Both the position numbers and the translations under genes were made by a program. The notes beneath the pieces are model-generated. The model was not told where the DNA came from, did not search any database, and saw nothing but the letters and a program-made list of their open reading frames with translations. Source: Clostridium thermarum (GTDB taxonomy: Bacteria; Bacillota; Clostridia; Clostridiales; Clostridiaceae). Taken from it: a DNA stretch of 64,000 nucleotides. Position 1 is the stretch's first letter. Each line of letters begins with the position of its first letter. Below are positions 35,692 through 46,410 of this stretch, piece by piece. The stretch lies in contig NZ_CP040924.1 in NCBI RefSeq assembly GCF_006351925.1, forward strand, positions 3,601,501 to 3,665,500, given 5' to 3'.

Positions 35692-36981
35692 TTGAAACAT
35701 CAGATATTGGTATTAGGCGGTGGTGCTGCTGGAATTACTGCTGCCATTACTGCAAAAGATTATGGAGCAGACGTTGCTATTATTGAAGGTACCGATAGAA
35801 TTGGTAAAAAGATATTAACTACCGGAAACGGCAGATGTAATATTTCAAATAATACTATAGATTCTACTTTGCAGACATATATAGAAAGAAAAAAGACCGG
35901 TGAGCCTCACTACCCCATTCCCTACCACAGCAATAATACAGACTTTTTTCTGCCGGTACTAAGGGAGTTCACAGTAAGTGATACGGTAGACTTGTTTGCC
36001 ATGCTGGGGTTGCCTCTGACCACTTTAGAAGGCGGTAAGATGTATCCCCTTTCTCTGCAGGCTTCCTCTGTGTTGGATATTTTTAGAATGGCCTTAGAAG
36101 AAAGGAACATTCCCGTCTATACCGGGAATAAAGTGTCCGATATTAAGCCATTTAAATCCGGCTTTAAAGTTACAGCGAAATCCTCTGAAGGTGATATTGT
36201 ATATCAATGCGAAAGATTAATTCTCTGTACTGGCGGAAAATCTGCTGCCGCTACTGGTTCTGATGGCTCCGGATACAGTTTAGCAAAAGCACTTGGCCAT
36301 AGAATACTCCCCATCCATCCGGCCTTAGTTCAGCTTAAACTAGACTACAAAAATTTAAAGGCCCTCTCCGGCATAAAGTTTGATGGTTTTGCCGAAATAA
36401 TAGTCGAAGGGGAAGTACTCAGAAAGGAGTTCGGTGAAATACTTTTTACTGACTATGGCATCTCCGGCCCTCCAATCTTGCAGCTTAGCCGTATTGCTTC
36501 CGTAAACCTTGAGGGCGGAAAAAAGGTTGAAATAAGGATTAATATGTTTCCAAACCTGGATGCTTACGACTTAGATAATTTTATTGAAAATCACAAGGCT
36601 CTCTTTGGCCACAGAAGTTTAATGAATGCCTTCATTGGCATCATAAATAAAAAGCTTATACCAATAATATTAAAGGAATCCGGTATCGTGAATATTCACA
36701 AACCGCTTTGGGAAGTTTCCTGGAAGGAAAAAAAGTCACTGCTGGAACATCTTCAAAGCTGGAAGTTCGTGGTCTGCGGCACTAATTCCTTCGCCAACGC
36801 ACAGGTGACTGCCGGCGGTGTGGACACCACTGAAGTTGATTCAAGGACATTGCAATCTAAACTTCATAAAAATTTATATTTCGCCGGTGAGATACTAGAT
36901 GTAGATGGTGATTGTGGCGGCTATAACCTGCAGTGGGCCTGGAGCTCCGGCGTAGTTGCTGCCCGCAATTGTGTAAAATAA
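35692..36981 (+). CDS. HI0933/YhiN-family FAD-dependent oxidoreductase
   Basis: This 429-aa flavoprotein has the FAD motif LVLGGGAAGITAAITAKDYG, the second motif LILCTGGKSAAATGSDGSGY, the internal TDYGISGPPILQLSR and the C-terminal LYFAGEILDVDGDCGGYNLQ. This matches HI0933 proteins (BaiN-related). Substrate is unknown. The start is TTG 35692 with GGAG about nine bases upstream. Confidence 0.92.
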   Translation: MKHQILVLGGGAAGITAAITAKDYGADVAIIEGTDRIGKKILTTGNGRCNISNNTIDSTLQTYIERKKTGEPHYPIPYHSNNTDFFLPVLREFTVSDTVDLFAMLGLPLTTLEGGKMYPLSLQASSVLDIFRMALEERNIPVYTGNKVSDIKPFKSGFKVTAKSSEGDIVYQCERLILCTGGKSAAATGSDGSGYSLAKALGHRILPIHPALVQLKLDYKNLKALSGIKFDGFAEIIVEGEVLRKEFGEILFTDYGISGPPILQLSRIASVNLEGGKKVEIRINMFPNLDAYDLDNFIENHKALFGHRSLMNAFIGIINKKLIPIILKESGIVNIHKPLWEVSWKEKKSLLEHLQSWKFVVCGTNSFANAQVTAGGVDTTEVDSRTLQSKLHKNLYFAGEILDVDGDCGGYNLQWAWSSGVVAARNCVK

Positions 36982-36992
36982 ATATGTACCTG

Positions 36993-37070
36993 TAAGCCTG
37001 CTTCTGCATATTGTAAATAGGAAGGTTATGGCACCACATTGCCAACCTAATATATGAGGAGGCAGGCTTA
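36993..37070 (+). promoter_or_regulatory. Hairpin leader that ends at the start codon and covers part of the ribosome site
   Basis: TAAGCCTGCTTC (36993-37004) pairs with GAGGCAGGCTTA (37059-37070) with one mismatch, directly abutting ATG 37071. An inner AGGTT...AACCT stem, with GGCA/TGCC next to it, fills the loop. The ribosome site GAGGAGG (37056-37062) is partly in the stem, so folding should limit translation of the following gene. It may instead serve as terminator for the preceding oxidoreductase, but no U-tract follows. Confidence 0.6.
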
Positions 37071-37799
37071 ATGTTTTATTATGATTACTACCGCCATATT
37101 TGTCCTTATGGCACCGAAATTTACCGTATGGATTCACCAAATAACCCTATCAATGTAGTTACCAAGAACATTAAAACCAGTAACGAAAAAATCAAGGTGG
37201 AGCTCAGAATTCCTATAATCCAGGGTTCTATAGCTCCAAATATACTAAAGCATATAAATTCAAATTTTGAAAATGACATCATGGAATTTAATAGTCAAAT
37301 GGAGCAAGCTGCAGATGAAAATGCCCAAGCAGCAAAAGCAGCCAATAAAAAAATAGATCCCTACCGGATTTCCAACATTTACGCTGTAACATACAACAAA
37401 AACAATATAATAAGCCTTTCCCTAATATATGAGCAGTATATCAACGGAAGAAGCTACTATATACGGACAACCTATAATTATGATATCAACACCGGAAAAT
37501 CCTTATCTGTAGCAGACTTATTCAAGCCCGGGGTTAATGCGAAAGCTTTAATTAACACAGAGATAGTGAAGGAGCTGGGCACAAATCCTCAAAAATACTT
37601 CCCCGGTGCCATACAGTCCTTTAAGGGTATAGCTGACGACCAGCCCTTCTATATAGATGATCAGGACCTGGTATTGTTTTTCCGTTTCAACGAAATCGCA
37701 CCGGTTGCCTCAGAAATTCCGGTAATAAGAATTCCTCTATCTCGGTTCGGAGACTCAATTAAGCCCCAGCTGCTTCGAGGTGGAAGTTTCAGTGAGTAA
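37071..37799 (+). CDS. DUF4163/DUF3298-domain protein
   Basis: The 242-aa protein contains a DUF4163 part (INVVTKNIKTSNEKIKVELR, ISLSLIYEQYINGRSYYIRT) and a DUF3298 part (YNYDINTGKSLSVADLFKPG, FYIDDQDLVLFFRFNEIAP). These pairs occur in RsiV-type proteins and secreted proteins, but here no signal peptide or membrane helix is seen. The start MFYYDYYRHICPYG lies directly after the leader hairpin. Function unknown. Confidence 0.82.
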   Translation: MFYYDYYRHICPYGTEIYRMDSPNNPINVVTKNIKTSNEKIKVELRIPIIQGSIAPNILKHINSNFENDIMEFNSQMEQAADENAQAAKAANKKIDPYRISNIYAVTYNKNNIISLSLIYEQYINGRSYYIRTTYNYDINTGKSLSVADLFKPGVNAKALINTEIVKELGTNPQKYFPGAIQSFKGIADDQPFYIDDQDLVLFFRFNEIAPVASEIPVIRIPLSRFGDSIKPQLLRGGSFSE

Positions 37800-37895
37800 T
37801 GAGTAATGAGTGATGAGTGATTATGGATGAAATTCAGCGGAGCTGAATTTCTACAAAAATTACTCATTATTCATTGCTCATTACCCATTTATTCC
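37793..37895. repeat. Dispersed palindromic repeat, one-hairpin copy (inverted)
   Basis: TAATGAG-type repeats at the left end (overlapping the stop region of the previous gene) and ATTACTCATT-type repeats at the right end flank the hairpin GAAATTCAGC/GCTGAATTTC with TCTACAAAAA. In reverse orientation it matches the second half of the full copy at 46265-46410. Confidence 0.85.
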
Positions 37896-38022
37896 GCTAT
37901 AAACATGTTAGCATACCTTCCGGCACTAAGTTTATTCATTATCATATCGCATTTACAGAGAAAGATGAATGATATTTTGAATAAGCTACACAGGCAATAC
38001 AATCCACATGGGTATTCACAGC

Positions 38023-38772
38023 TTATACCTTCTCCCATCTTGTTTCTAATAGGGCAAGAATATTACCCTCCCTGTCCTCTATGCTGTGGTTACATACAAC
38101 TCTATCTTCAATGTTGTTTATCTGTACCTTAGAACTTACAGCTTCACCATATTTAGTCTCCTTCTGATAGGTCACCTTGATGCCTTTCAGAGAGTAATTT
38201 AGCACAAGGTCTAAGGGTACGACTTCTATAGCCCAGGATACATACTTAGAATTATTGACATGCTTATTGGTATCAATATCGCTGTATCTTACATTGAAGA
38301 TTTTTTCTTCCTGTATGTTCTCCGGTTTTGATATGTCTTCTATTTGCAAGGTATCCTTACAGTCTTCGGCTATGCCGTAAGCCTCATACATATTGGTTTC
38401 TATCCGTACAGGTTTCTTCTTCTCTATGTTTACTAAAAACCATATGGACTTTGCCTCTGCAATTAACTGTCGGGACTGATTATATATTTCAAATATTCTA
38501 TAGGCATAAAACCGTCTGAACCCATAGGGTATGGTCTTTATTACTATCTTCTCTCCATAATGCGGGTAGCTGTATACCTTTATATCCCACTTATACAGAA
38601 CCCAACCTAAGCCCTTGGAGAAAAGATAATCCATTCCTATTCCCAGCTTCTCACTTTGGTCTGTTGCTATATCTCCCAAAAAGTCTATTAGACTTGTTAT
38701 CTTCATCTGCTTTCTAAAATCTACCTCATAATAGTGAATTTCATATTCTTTGGACATTTCTTTTTTTCTCAT
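38023..38772 (-). CDS. Acyl-ACP thioesterase family protein
   Basis: This 249-aa double hot-dog protein matches the FatA/FatB-like bacterial thioesterases: EVDFRKQMKITSLIDFLGDI, SKGLGWVLYKWDIKVYSYPH, then the second half with FNVRYSDIDTNKHVNNSKYV and the catalytic Asp/Asn/His region. It releases fatty acids from acyl carrier protein. ATG 38772 and ATG 38757 (MSKEYEIHYYEV) are both possible; neither has a strong ribosome site. Confidence 0.9.
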   Translation of the reverse strand: MRKKEMSKEYEIHYYEVDFRKQMKITSLIDFLGDIATDQSEKLGIGMDYLFSKGLGWVLYKWDIKVYSYPHYGEKIVIKTIPYGFRRFYAYRIFEIYNQSRQLIAEAKSIWFLVNIEKKKPVRIETNMYEAYGIAEDCKDTLQIEDISKPENIQEEKIFNVRYSDIDTNKHVNNSKYVSWAIEVVPLDLVLNYSLKGIKVTYQKETKYGEAVSSKVQINNIEDRVVCNHSIEDREGNILALLETRWEKV

Positions 38773-38914
38773 AGTACGTTTAAGGTGGCTGAACCCTAAA
38801 CACTCACCCCCTATTATGTTTAGTCAATATTAAATATGTTCTTGATAAAATTTCCAGTAACATTTATAATTACATTATCATTTTAACAATTAAAATGCAA
38901 TGACTCAATTTATA

Positions 38915-38950
38915 AAAAAGACTCTGAATTTTTGTTCAGAGTCTCTTTTT
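38915..38950. terminator. Terminator after the DUF1858 gene
   Basis: GACTCTGAA and TTCAGAGTC form a 9-bp stem flanked by A and T tracts. On the minus strand TTTTTTATAAATT follows it. Confidence 0.88.
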
Positions 38951-38963
38951 TGTGTTTTACCCA

Positions 38964-39146
38964 TTATTTGTTTAGTGCTGCAAGAAGGTCTTCTAGATCT
39001 AATCCATGAACCATTGCTGCCTGTTCTATAGTTTCAGCCTGTGATGCAGGACATCCTACGCATCCCATACCGAAGTCCATAAGTATATCGATTTTGTCAG
39101 GATAAGTTCTAACAACTTCTCCGATAGTAGTATCCTTAGTTATCAT
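38964..39146 (-). CDS. DUF1858 small protein
   Basis: The 60-aa protein reads MITKDTTIGEVVRTYPDKID and FGMGCVGCPASQAETIEQAA. The CxxC with the TIxEAAxxHGLD tail is diagnostic for the DUF1858 hybrid-cluster-associated domain. It may bind a metal or take part in redox chemistry. AAAGG lies nine bases before ATG 39146; longer frames lack support. It lies 100 nt downstream of purA and has its own terminator. Confidence 0.88.
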   Translation of the reverse strand: MITKDTTIGEVVRTYPDKIDILMDFGMGCVGCPASQAETIEQAAMVHGLDLEDLLAALNK

Positions 39147-39245
39147 CGCCATCAACCTTTCTTTGTGAATTTGACAAGCATTCATAGCAAACCATTGCTT
39201 TGTCTTAGGATTATTATAACTAACAGAATTTATAATTTCAACCCA

Positions 39246-41022
<1,777 letters not shown>

Positions 41023-41553
41023 ATGAATTTACCCAATATACTTACACTTTTTAGACTTTTTTTGATTCCGGTTTTTGTATTAGTTTTCTTTTCATCTATG
41101 GAAAACAGCCTTATAACTTCTATAACTATTTTTTTGGTGGCAGGTGCCACTGATGTCCTGGATGGTTACATAGCAAGAAAATATAATTTAGTTACCAAAT
41201 GGGGGATGGTTTTGGACCCATTAGCTGATAAACTTATGCTGCTCACAGTGTTAGTTTGTTTGGCCATAAAGGATTATGCTCCGGTTTGGATTGTAGTTGT
41301 AATCGCTCTGAAGGAAGTTTTCATGATTATATCCGGAATGTTTTTATTTTCTAAAAATACCGTTATCCCATCTAATATATTTGGAAAGGCCTCAACCCTT
41401 CTTTTTTACTTATCAGTATTTATTTTGTCCTTGGATGAAAATTTAGGGGACTACATGTTAGTTATTGCTGTTATAAGCGCTTTTATCGCACTTATTAATT
41501 ACGCTCTGATATATTTTAAACAAAAAAAGTCAGAAACCAGTAAACAGAAATAG
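41023..41553 (+). CDS. pgsA: CDP-diacylglycerol--glycerol-3-phosphate 3-phosphatidyltransferase PgsA
   Basis: The 176-aa membrane enzyme has four or five helices and the CDP-alcohol phosphotransferase signature DVLDGYIARKYNLV...GMVLDPLADK (DG-x2-AR-x8-G-x3-D-x3-D). It makes phosphatidylglycerol phosphate. The best ribosome site (AAGGAGGTGA) lies 26 to 28 bases before ATG 41023, with a small CCGG/CCGG hairpin between. An in-frame TAG at 41008-41010 rules out an upstream start. The malic enzyme gene follows after 23 nt. Confidence 0.93.
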   Translation: MNLPNILTLFRLFLIPVFVLVFFSSMENSLITSITIFLVAGATDVLDGYIARKYNLVTKWGMVLDPLADKLMLLTVLVCLAIKDYAPVWIVVVIALKEVFMIISGMFLFSKNTVIPSNIFGKASTLLFYLSVFILSLDENLGDYMLVIAVISAFIALINYALIYFKQKKSETSKQK

Positions 41554-41576
41554 ACTTATACAAGGGGGGATTATTT

Positions 41577-42752
41577 GTGTCAATTTATGATGAAGCTTTA
41601 AAATTTCACGATGAAAAAAGAGGGAAAATAGAAATAGTATCCAGAATTGAAGTTAAAGACTCTAAGGATTTGAGCCTTGCCTATACTCCTGGAGTAGCAC
41701 AGCCATGCCTGGAGATAGAAAAGAATCCTGAACTAGCCTATAGGTATACACGAAGATGGAACACCATAGCTGTAGTTTCCGATGGTACCGCCGTATTGGG
41801 GTTAGGCGACATCGGTCCGCTGGCATCCTTGCCGGTTATGGAAGGTAAGGCAGTACTCTTCAAGACCTTTGGTGATGTAGATGCATTTCCAATAGTTATA
41901 AACTCCAAGGATACCGATGAAATTGTAGAGACTATCGCCAACATTTCCCTATCCTTTGGAGGAATAAATCTGGAAGATATATCTGCTCCAAGATGTTTTG
42001 AAATCGAAAGAAAACTAAAAGAAAGACTTGATATACCGGTATTTCATGACGACCAGCACGGAACTGCTGTAGTTACCCTGGCCGCCCTTATAAATGCACT
42101 TAAAATAGTAGATAAGAAATTAGAAGATATAAAAATAGTTATGAACGGAGCCGGTGCTGCCGGTGTTGCAATTGCAAAACTGCTTCTTTCTTCCGGTGTT
42201 AAGAACATAATAATGTGTGATAGAAAGGGTGCCCTTTATAAAGGAATGGAGCATATAGATGCTTCTAAAGACGCCATAGCAGAGCTTACAAATCCGGAAA
42301 GGCTTACTGGCTCACTGGCTGATGTGATAAAAGATGCAGATGTATTCATAGGTGTATCTGCTCCCAATACTGTTACAGAAGCTATGGTCAGAAGTATGAA
42401 TAAGGATGCCATTATCTTTGCAATGGCAAATCCAACCCCGGAAATTTTCCCTGAGGATGCTGCAAGAGCTGGGGCAAGAATTATCGGAACCGGAAGATCT
42501 GATTTTCCTAATCAGATAAACAATGTACTTGCCTTCCCTGGAATTTTCAGAGGTGCTTTGGATGTAAGGGCCAAGGATATAAATGAGGAGATGAAGGTAG
42601 CTGCGGCTTATGCTATAGCAGATTCAATTCCTACAGAATACCTGTCTGAGGAAAATATAATCCCAAGAGCCTTTGACAAGGATGTTCAAATGAAGGTTGC
42701 CAAGGCCGTCAGCGAAGCTGCCAGAAAAAGCGGCGTTGCCAGAGATATATAA
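41577..42752 (+). CDS. NAD(P)-dependent malic enzyme
   Basis: This 391-aa short-form malic enzyme has SLAYTPGVAQPCLEI, the catalytic Lys region PVMEGKAVLFKTFGDVDAFP, FHDDQHGTAVVTLAAL, the NAD fold VMNGAGAAGVAIAKLLL and FAMANPTPEIFPEDA. It decarboxylates malate to pyruvate. The start is GTG 41577 after AAGGGGGG. It probably shares the pgsA transcript. Confidence 0.95.
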   Translation: MSIYDEALKFHDEKRGKIEIVSRIEVKDSKDLSLAYTPGVAQPCLEIEKNPELAYRYTRRWNTIAVVSDGTAVLGLGDIGPLASLPVMEGKAVLFKTFGDVDAFPIVINSKDTDEIVETIANISLSFGGINLEDISAPRCFEIERKLKERLDIPVFHDDQHGTAVVTLAALINALKIVDKKLEDIKIVMNGAGAAGVAIAKLLLSSGVKNIIMCDRKGALYKGMEHIDASKDAIAELTNPERLTGSLADVIKDADVFIGVSAPNTVTEAMVRSMNKDAIIFAMANPTPEIFPEDAARAGARIIGTGRSDFPNQINNVLAFPGIFRGALDVRAKDINEEMKVAAAYAIADSIPTEYLSEENIIPRAFDKDVQMKVAKAVSEAARKSGVARDI

Positions 42753-42789
42753 ACAAACGGTTATCTCACTTATAAGAAATTAGTAAATT

Positions 42790-42862
42790 GTTTTAGAAAT
42801 TAAGAATTAAAAATGAATGAGGATTTTTCTCCGCTTCTCTACGAAAAATCTTTTATATACTT
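42790..42862. repeat. Dispersed palindromic repeat, first-half copy
   Basis: A degraded end (AATGAATGAG) is followed by the hairpin GGATTTTTCTCCGCTTCTCT and ACGAAAAATCTTTT. It matches the first half of the full copy at 46265-46410. It lies between convergent genes. Confidence 0.75.
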
Positions 42863-42863
42863 T

Positions 42864-42889
42864 TTTAGGCATGCGATGGCATGCCTAAA
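42864..42889. terminator. Terminator between convergent malic enzyme and aldehyde dehydrogenase genes
   Basis: TTTAGGCATGC and GCATGCCTAAA form a perfect 11-bp stem with loop GATG, with T-rich sequence on both sides. Confidence 0.85.
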
Positions 42890-42985
42890 TATTTTAACAA
42901 AAGATTGATGGGCAAATTTTTAGGTTATACTTTTCCACCAACACTTTTCTATAACAGAGTCATATAGCTTAATCAAGAACCATTT

Positions 42986-44407
42986 TTAAATATACTTCAT
43001 CATTCTTTTTATCAATCCCTTTGTGCTGCTCTTGTATGGAGGATAGAAGGTTTCTACCGTATTTATCCGTCCCTGCTCAAAGACAGACCTTTCGTGGGTG
43101 AAGGCCATAAAGCCGTGGTAGCCATGTGTCTTTCCAATTCCACTGTTATTAAAACCACCAAAGGGTAAATTGGTATTAGATACATGAATCACAACATTAT
43201 TTACAGCTATATCACCGGATTCAGTATTGTTCATTACATCTTTAACCGTTCTTTTATCCTTAGCAAAAACATATAGAGCTAAAGGCTTTGGCTTTGAATT
43301 TATGTAAGAATATACCTCATCAAGATTGTCATAGGGAATAATCGGTAGTACAGGTCCAAAAATCTCTTCCTCCATAATATCCGAATCCCATGGAACCCCG
43401 GTAAGTAATGTAGGGGTAATAATATTGGCGTCTTCATAAAAGTCCCCACCAACGGGAATTGACGCACCTTTTTTTACAGCATCCTCTACCATAGCCTTGA
43501 TTCTGTCAAAGTGCCTTTTATTAATTATGCTGGTATACTTTTGACTTTCCTTCTCACTCATGTCGCCATAAAATCTATTTACATACTTCTTAAACAGAGA
43601 AATAAATTCTGTTTCTTTCTCCCTTGGTATGAACAAGTAATCTGGAGCCACACATATCTGTCCGGCATTTACTGTCTTGCCCCAAACAATCTTTTTAGCA
43701 GCATCCTCCATGTCTGCTGAGGAATGTATGATTACCGGTGACTTTCCTCCAAGTTCCAAGGTAACGGTGGTTAAATTCTTGGCTGCTGCAGCCATAACCT
43801 TTTTGCCTACTGCCGGGCTTCCGGTAAAGAAAATATTATCAAAAGGCAGTTCAAGTAATCTTTCTGCAGTCCTGTAATCCCCCTCAAATACCGCTGCCTC
43901 TTTTTGCTCAAAGACACTTTCAACAACTCTTTTTATTATGGCCGTAGTATTGGGACTGAATTCAGAAGGCTTTAATATGACACAATTTCCTGCAGCAACG
44001 GCATATACAAGGGGATCAATGGCCAATTGAAATGGAAAGTTCCAGGGCGAAAGTATCAATGATACCCCTCTCGGCTCTCTTCTTATAAGGCTTTTACTTC
44101 CCAAATGCGAAATAGGAGTTTTTACTCTTTTTGGCTTCATCCATTTTGAAAGCTTTCTCATGGTATACTTAATGCTGGAAATTACGGGAAGTATTTCTGT
44201 TAGCAAGCTTTCCTCATGAGGTTTTCTAAAGTCCTTATAGATTGCTTCCTGAATAGCTTCACTATTTTCCAGGATCACTTTCATGAGCCTTTTTAATTTA
44301 ACTATTCTCTCCTTGGCAGAGGTTTGTTTTAGCACAAAGCGGTATTGCTGCTGGATATAGAATACCTTTTTCATTTCATTAACTTGTTCTTCAAAACTCT
44401 TCTCCAT
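42986..44407 (-). CDS. Aldehyde dehydrogenase, ALDH3-like
   Basis: The 473-aa enzyme shows the cofactor motif SPWNFPFQLAIDPLVYAVAA, FFTGSPAVGKKVM, the general base in TLELGGKSPVI and the catalytic Cys in NAGQICVAPDYLF. The closing GGFNNSGIGKTHG is standard. The family oxidises fatty or aromatic aldehydes. Its basic tail (GLIKRMMKYI) is like membrane-associated ALDH3 members. Single gene, with a terminator just upstream from lepB. Confidence 0.92.
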   Translation of the reverse strand: MEKSFEEQVNEMKKVFYIQQQYRFVLKQTSAKERIVKLKRLMKVILENSEAIQEAIYKDFRKPHEESLLTEILPVISSIKYTMRKLSKWMKPKRVKTPISHLGSKSLIRREPRGVSLILSPWNFPFQLAIDPLVYAVAAGNCVILKPSEFSPNTTAIIKRVVESVFEQKEAAVFEGDYRTAERLLELPFDNIFFTGSPAVGKKVMAAAAKNLTTVTLELGGKSPVIIHSSADMEDAAKKIVWGKTVNAGQICVAPDYLFIPREKETEFISLFKKYVNRFYGDMSEKESQKYTSIINKRHFDRIKAMVEDAVKKGASIPVGGDFYEDANIITPTLLTGVPWDSDIMEEEIFGPVLPIIPYDNLDEVYSYINSKPKPLALYVFAKDKRTVKDVMNNTESGDIAVNNVVIHVSNTNLPFGGFNNSGIGKTHGYHGFMAFTHERSVFEQGRINTVETFYPPYKSSTKGLIKRMMKYI

Positions 44408-44424
44408 GTTTTCACCTCTAAAAT

Positions 44425-44452
44425 ATAAAGCTAACCTATCAGTTAGCTTTAT
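44425..44452 (-). terminator. Terminator after lepB
   Basis: ATAAAGCTAAC and GTTAGCTTTAT form an 11-bp stem with a 6-nt loop, just past the lepB stop codon. It overlaps the leader of the aldehyde dehydrogenase gene. Confidence 0.75.
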
Positions 44453-44459
44453 TATATTT

Positions 44460-45074
44460 TTATAAAATTTTCATAGCCTTTATTGGTAAAAATCTCATCA
44501 CTGCCCTGCCCTTTACATCCTCTACCTTAACAGGGCCAAAGCTTCTGCTGTCTATGCTGTTGCTCCGGTTGTCTCCCATTACAAATATACAGCCCTCCGG
44601 AACTTTGTATTTTTTGTTCTCCAGCAAAAACCTTTCGGGCTCAGTGAATGTACCTTCCGGGAGATAATCCTCCTTAGCCTCTTCACCATTGACATAGACC
44701 TTGCCGCCTTTTACTTCTATTTCATCGCCGGCTATAGCTATAACTCTCTTAATATATATGTCATTTCTGGCATTATGAGTTTGAAAGATAACTATACTTC
44801 CTCTACTGTATTTATCCCACAGGGTACTAATTTTTTCTACAAATACAACATCCCTATTGCTTAAAGTGGGGTACATAGATTGCCCATCTACATCAGCTCT
44901 GGCAATGATAAAGTTCCTTATAATAAGGGCCATTATAACACATATCACTATGGAGACAGCATATTCCTTTATGGTACTTTCTATAGATTTGTCCTTCTTA
45001 TGTTCATTTTCATAATCTTCATGCTGTAAATCAATAGCATCCTTTTCTTTCTTAATTAACTTACCAAAATCCAC
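44460..45074 (-). CDS. lepB: Signal peptidase I
   Basis: The 204-aa protein has an N-terminal helix (YAVSIVICVIMALIIRNFII) and an outer catalytic domain with Ser in DGQSMYPTL and Lys in IYIKRVIAIAGD. The conserved GDNRSNSIDSRSFG follows. It cleaves Sec signal peptides. GTG 45074 is preferred to TTG 45089 because GAAGGGG lies six bases before it. Confidence 0.95.
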   Translation of the reverse strand: MDFGKLIKKEKDAIDLQHEDYENEHKKDKSIESTIKEYAVSIVICVIMALIIRNFIIARADVDGQSMYPTLSNRDVVFVEKISTLWDKYSRGSIVIFQTHNARNDIYIKRVIAIAGDEIEVKGGKVYVNGEEAKEDYLPEGTFTEPERFLLENKKYKVPEGCIFVMGDNRSNSIDSRSFGPVKVEDVKGRAVMRFLPIKAMKIL

Positions 45075-45323
45075 GTTACACCCCTTCAATCAAAATTTTA
45101 AAACATTTATCAAAAATAACATTAGCATATATTCCTATAAAATTATAGCATAAAGAAATTTTCTTTTCAGCAATACCATTATGTTTTTTCAATCCCTCTA
45201 CTTATTTTTATTCTTTTGGGAAACCATATATATATACATTAATAGTGTGAGTATTTTTCATCAATAATATAAAGGTGCTAAAAATAGGAAATCCGTAATA
45301 CACAGTATGAGGAGGCACAGTCA

Positions 45324-46235
45324 ATGGATTGGTATACCGATTATAAGCTGGTTGAAGATAATGGTAGCTATACACTTGTCATAAATCTGAATCAAAACTC
45401 CACTGAATTTTCAAGTGAGTTAGGAGAAAGCTTTAAAGAAAATCTATTAAATCTGGATGATAAGATTAGAAAGTTTGTAAAAGAAAAATTTTCTGATATT
45501 AAAGTAAATACTGTAAAACTTGTCCTTGGCACCATGGTGGTTGCCTCTATTCCCTTTGCCGCTTCCACAAAGGTTCAAGCTGCGGAACTTAATGCAAGCA
45601 ACTCTCAGCAGGCTTCAGAAAAAGCCCTTGACACCACTGGAATAGTAACTGCCAGCAAGCTTAATGTACGTACAGGTCCAAGCACAAGCTACTCCGTAAT
45701 GCATACACTATGGCAGGGAAATAACGTAAAGGTTATTGGTGAAAGTAACGGCTGGTATAAAATTCAGCTCTCTGATGGCAGAACGGGATGGGTCAGTGGT
45801 ACTTACTTAAAGCTAACAGAACAACAAACAACTACCCCCCAGGTCAATGATCGAGAGACAAAAATCAACACCGTAATTTCAAAAGCAAAATCCTTGTTAG
45901 GCACTCCCTATGTTTGGGGTGGTGAGTCTCTTCAAGAAGGTGGCTTTGATTGTTCCGGCCTTACCCAATATGTATATAAGATGGTTGGAGTTGACTTAAA
46001 CCGAATTTCAGCTGATCAGGCTAAACAGGGAACTACCGTATCACGTGCAAACCTTCAGCCGGGAGATTTGGTTTTCTATTCTTTTGAAGGAACCTCCAAT
46101 ATAAATCATGTCGGAATATATATAGGCGAGAATAAAATGATCCACAGTCCAAAAGCAGGGGATGTAGTTAAGATAACAGATATATCTACTTCCTATTGGG
46201 AAAGCCGCTTTGTTACTGCCAAAAGAGTCCTGTGA
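45324..46235 (+). CDS. SH3b - NlpC/P60 cell-wall hydrolase with an unusual N-terminal extension
   Basis: The 303-aa protein has about 60 charged residues before a signal-like hydrophobic stretch (VKLVLGTMVVASIPFAASTK). Next come an SH3b domain (TASKLNVRTGPSTSYSVMHT to GWVSGTYLKL) and a C-terminal NlpC/P60 domain. The catalytic Cys is in GGFDCSGLTQYVYK and the His in INHVGIYIGENKMIHSP. It cuts peptidoglycan stem peptides. GAGGAGG precedes ATG 45324. No riboswitch was recognised in the 249-nt upstream region. Confidence 0.93.
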   Translation: MDWYTDYKLVEDNGSYTLVINLNQNSTEFSSELGESFKENLLNLDDKIRKFVKEKFSDIKVNTVKLVLGTMVVASIPFAASTKVQAAELNASNSQQASEKALDTTGIVTASKLNVRTGPSTSYSVMHTLWQGNNVKVIGESNGWYKIQLSDGRTGWVSGTYLKLTEQQTTTPQVNDRETKINTVISKAKSLLGTPYVWGGESLQEGGFDCSGLTQYVYKMVGVDLNRISADQAKQGTTVSRANLQPGDLVFYSFEGTSNINHVGIYIGENKMIHSPKAGDVVKITDISTSYWESRFVTAKRVL

Positions 46236-46237
46236 AG

Positions 46238-46261
46238 AAAATTGCGGCATACCGCAATTTT
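46238..46261 (+). terminator. Terminator after the NlpC/P60 gene
   Basis: AAAATTGCGG and CCGCAATTTT form a 10-bp stem with a 4-nt loop, directly after the stop codon. Confidence 0.8.
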
Positions 46262-46264
46262 ATA

Positions 46265-46410
46265 AATTATTAATTAGTAATGAGTAATTAGTAATTATGG
46301 AGGATTTTTCTTCGTTTCTCTACGAAAAATCTTTAAAATAATATTTTTGTAGAAATTCAGCTGCGCTGAATTTCATCCATCATTATTCATTACTCATTAC
46401 TCATTATTAA
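46265..46410. repeat. Dispersed palindromic repeat, full-length copy (MITE-like)
   Basis: The element has imperfect inverted ends of about 36 bases made of TAATGAG/TAATTAG units. Inside are two hairpins: GGATTTTTC with GAAAAATC, and GAAATTCAGC with GCTGAATTTC, joined by TTTAAAATAATATTTTTGT. It has no coding capacity. It lies between convergent genes and its right end reaches the stop of the P-loop gene. Confidence 0.88.

Noticed and set aside
37793-37895. CRISPR-like array from the repeated TAATGAG words
   Set aside because: Units are 7 bases, contiguous and degenerate, with no spacers and no cas genes. They form inverted ends of a repeat element.
45090-45323. Cyclic-di-AMP or cyclic-di-GMP riboswitch upstream of the NlpC/P60 gene
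   Set aside because: Such genes often carry one, but the conserved cores are not present in this AT-rich leader.
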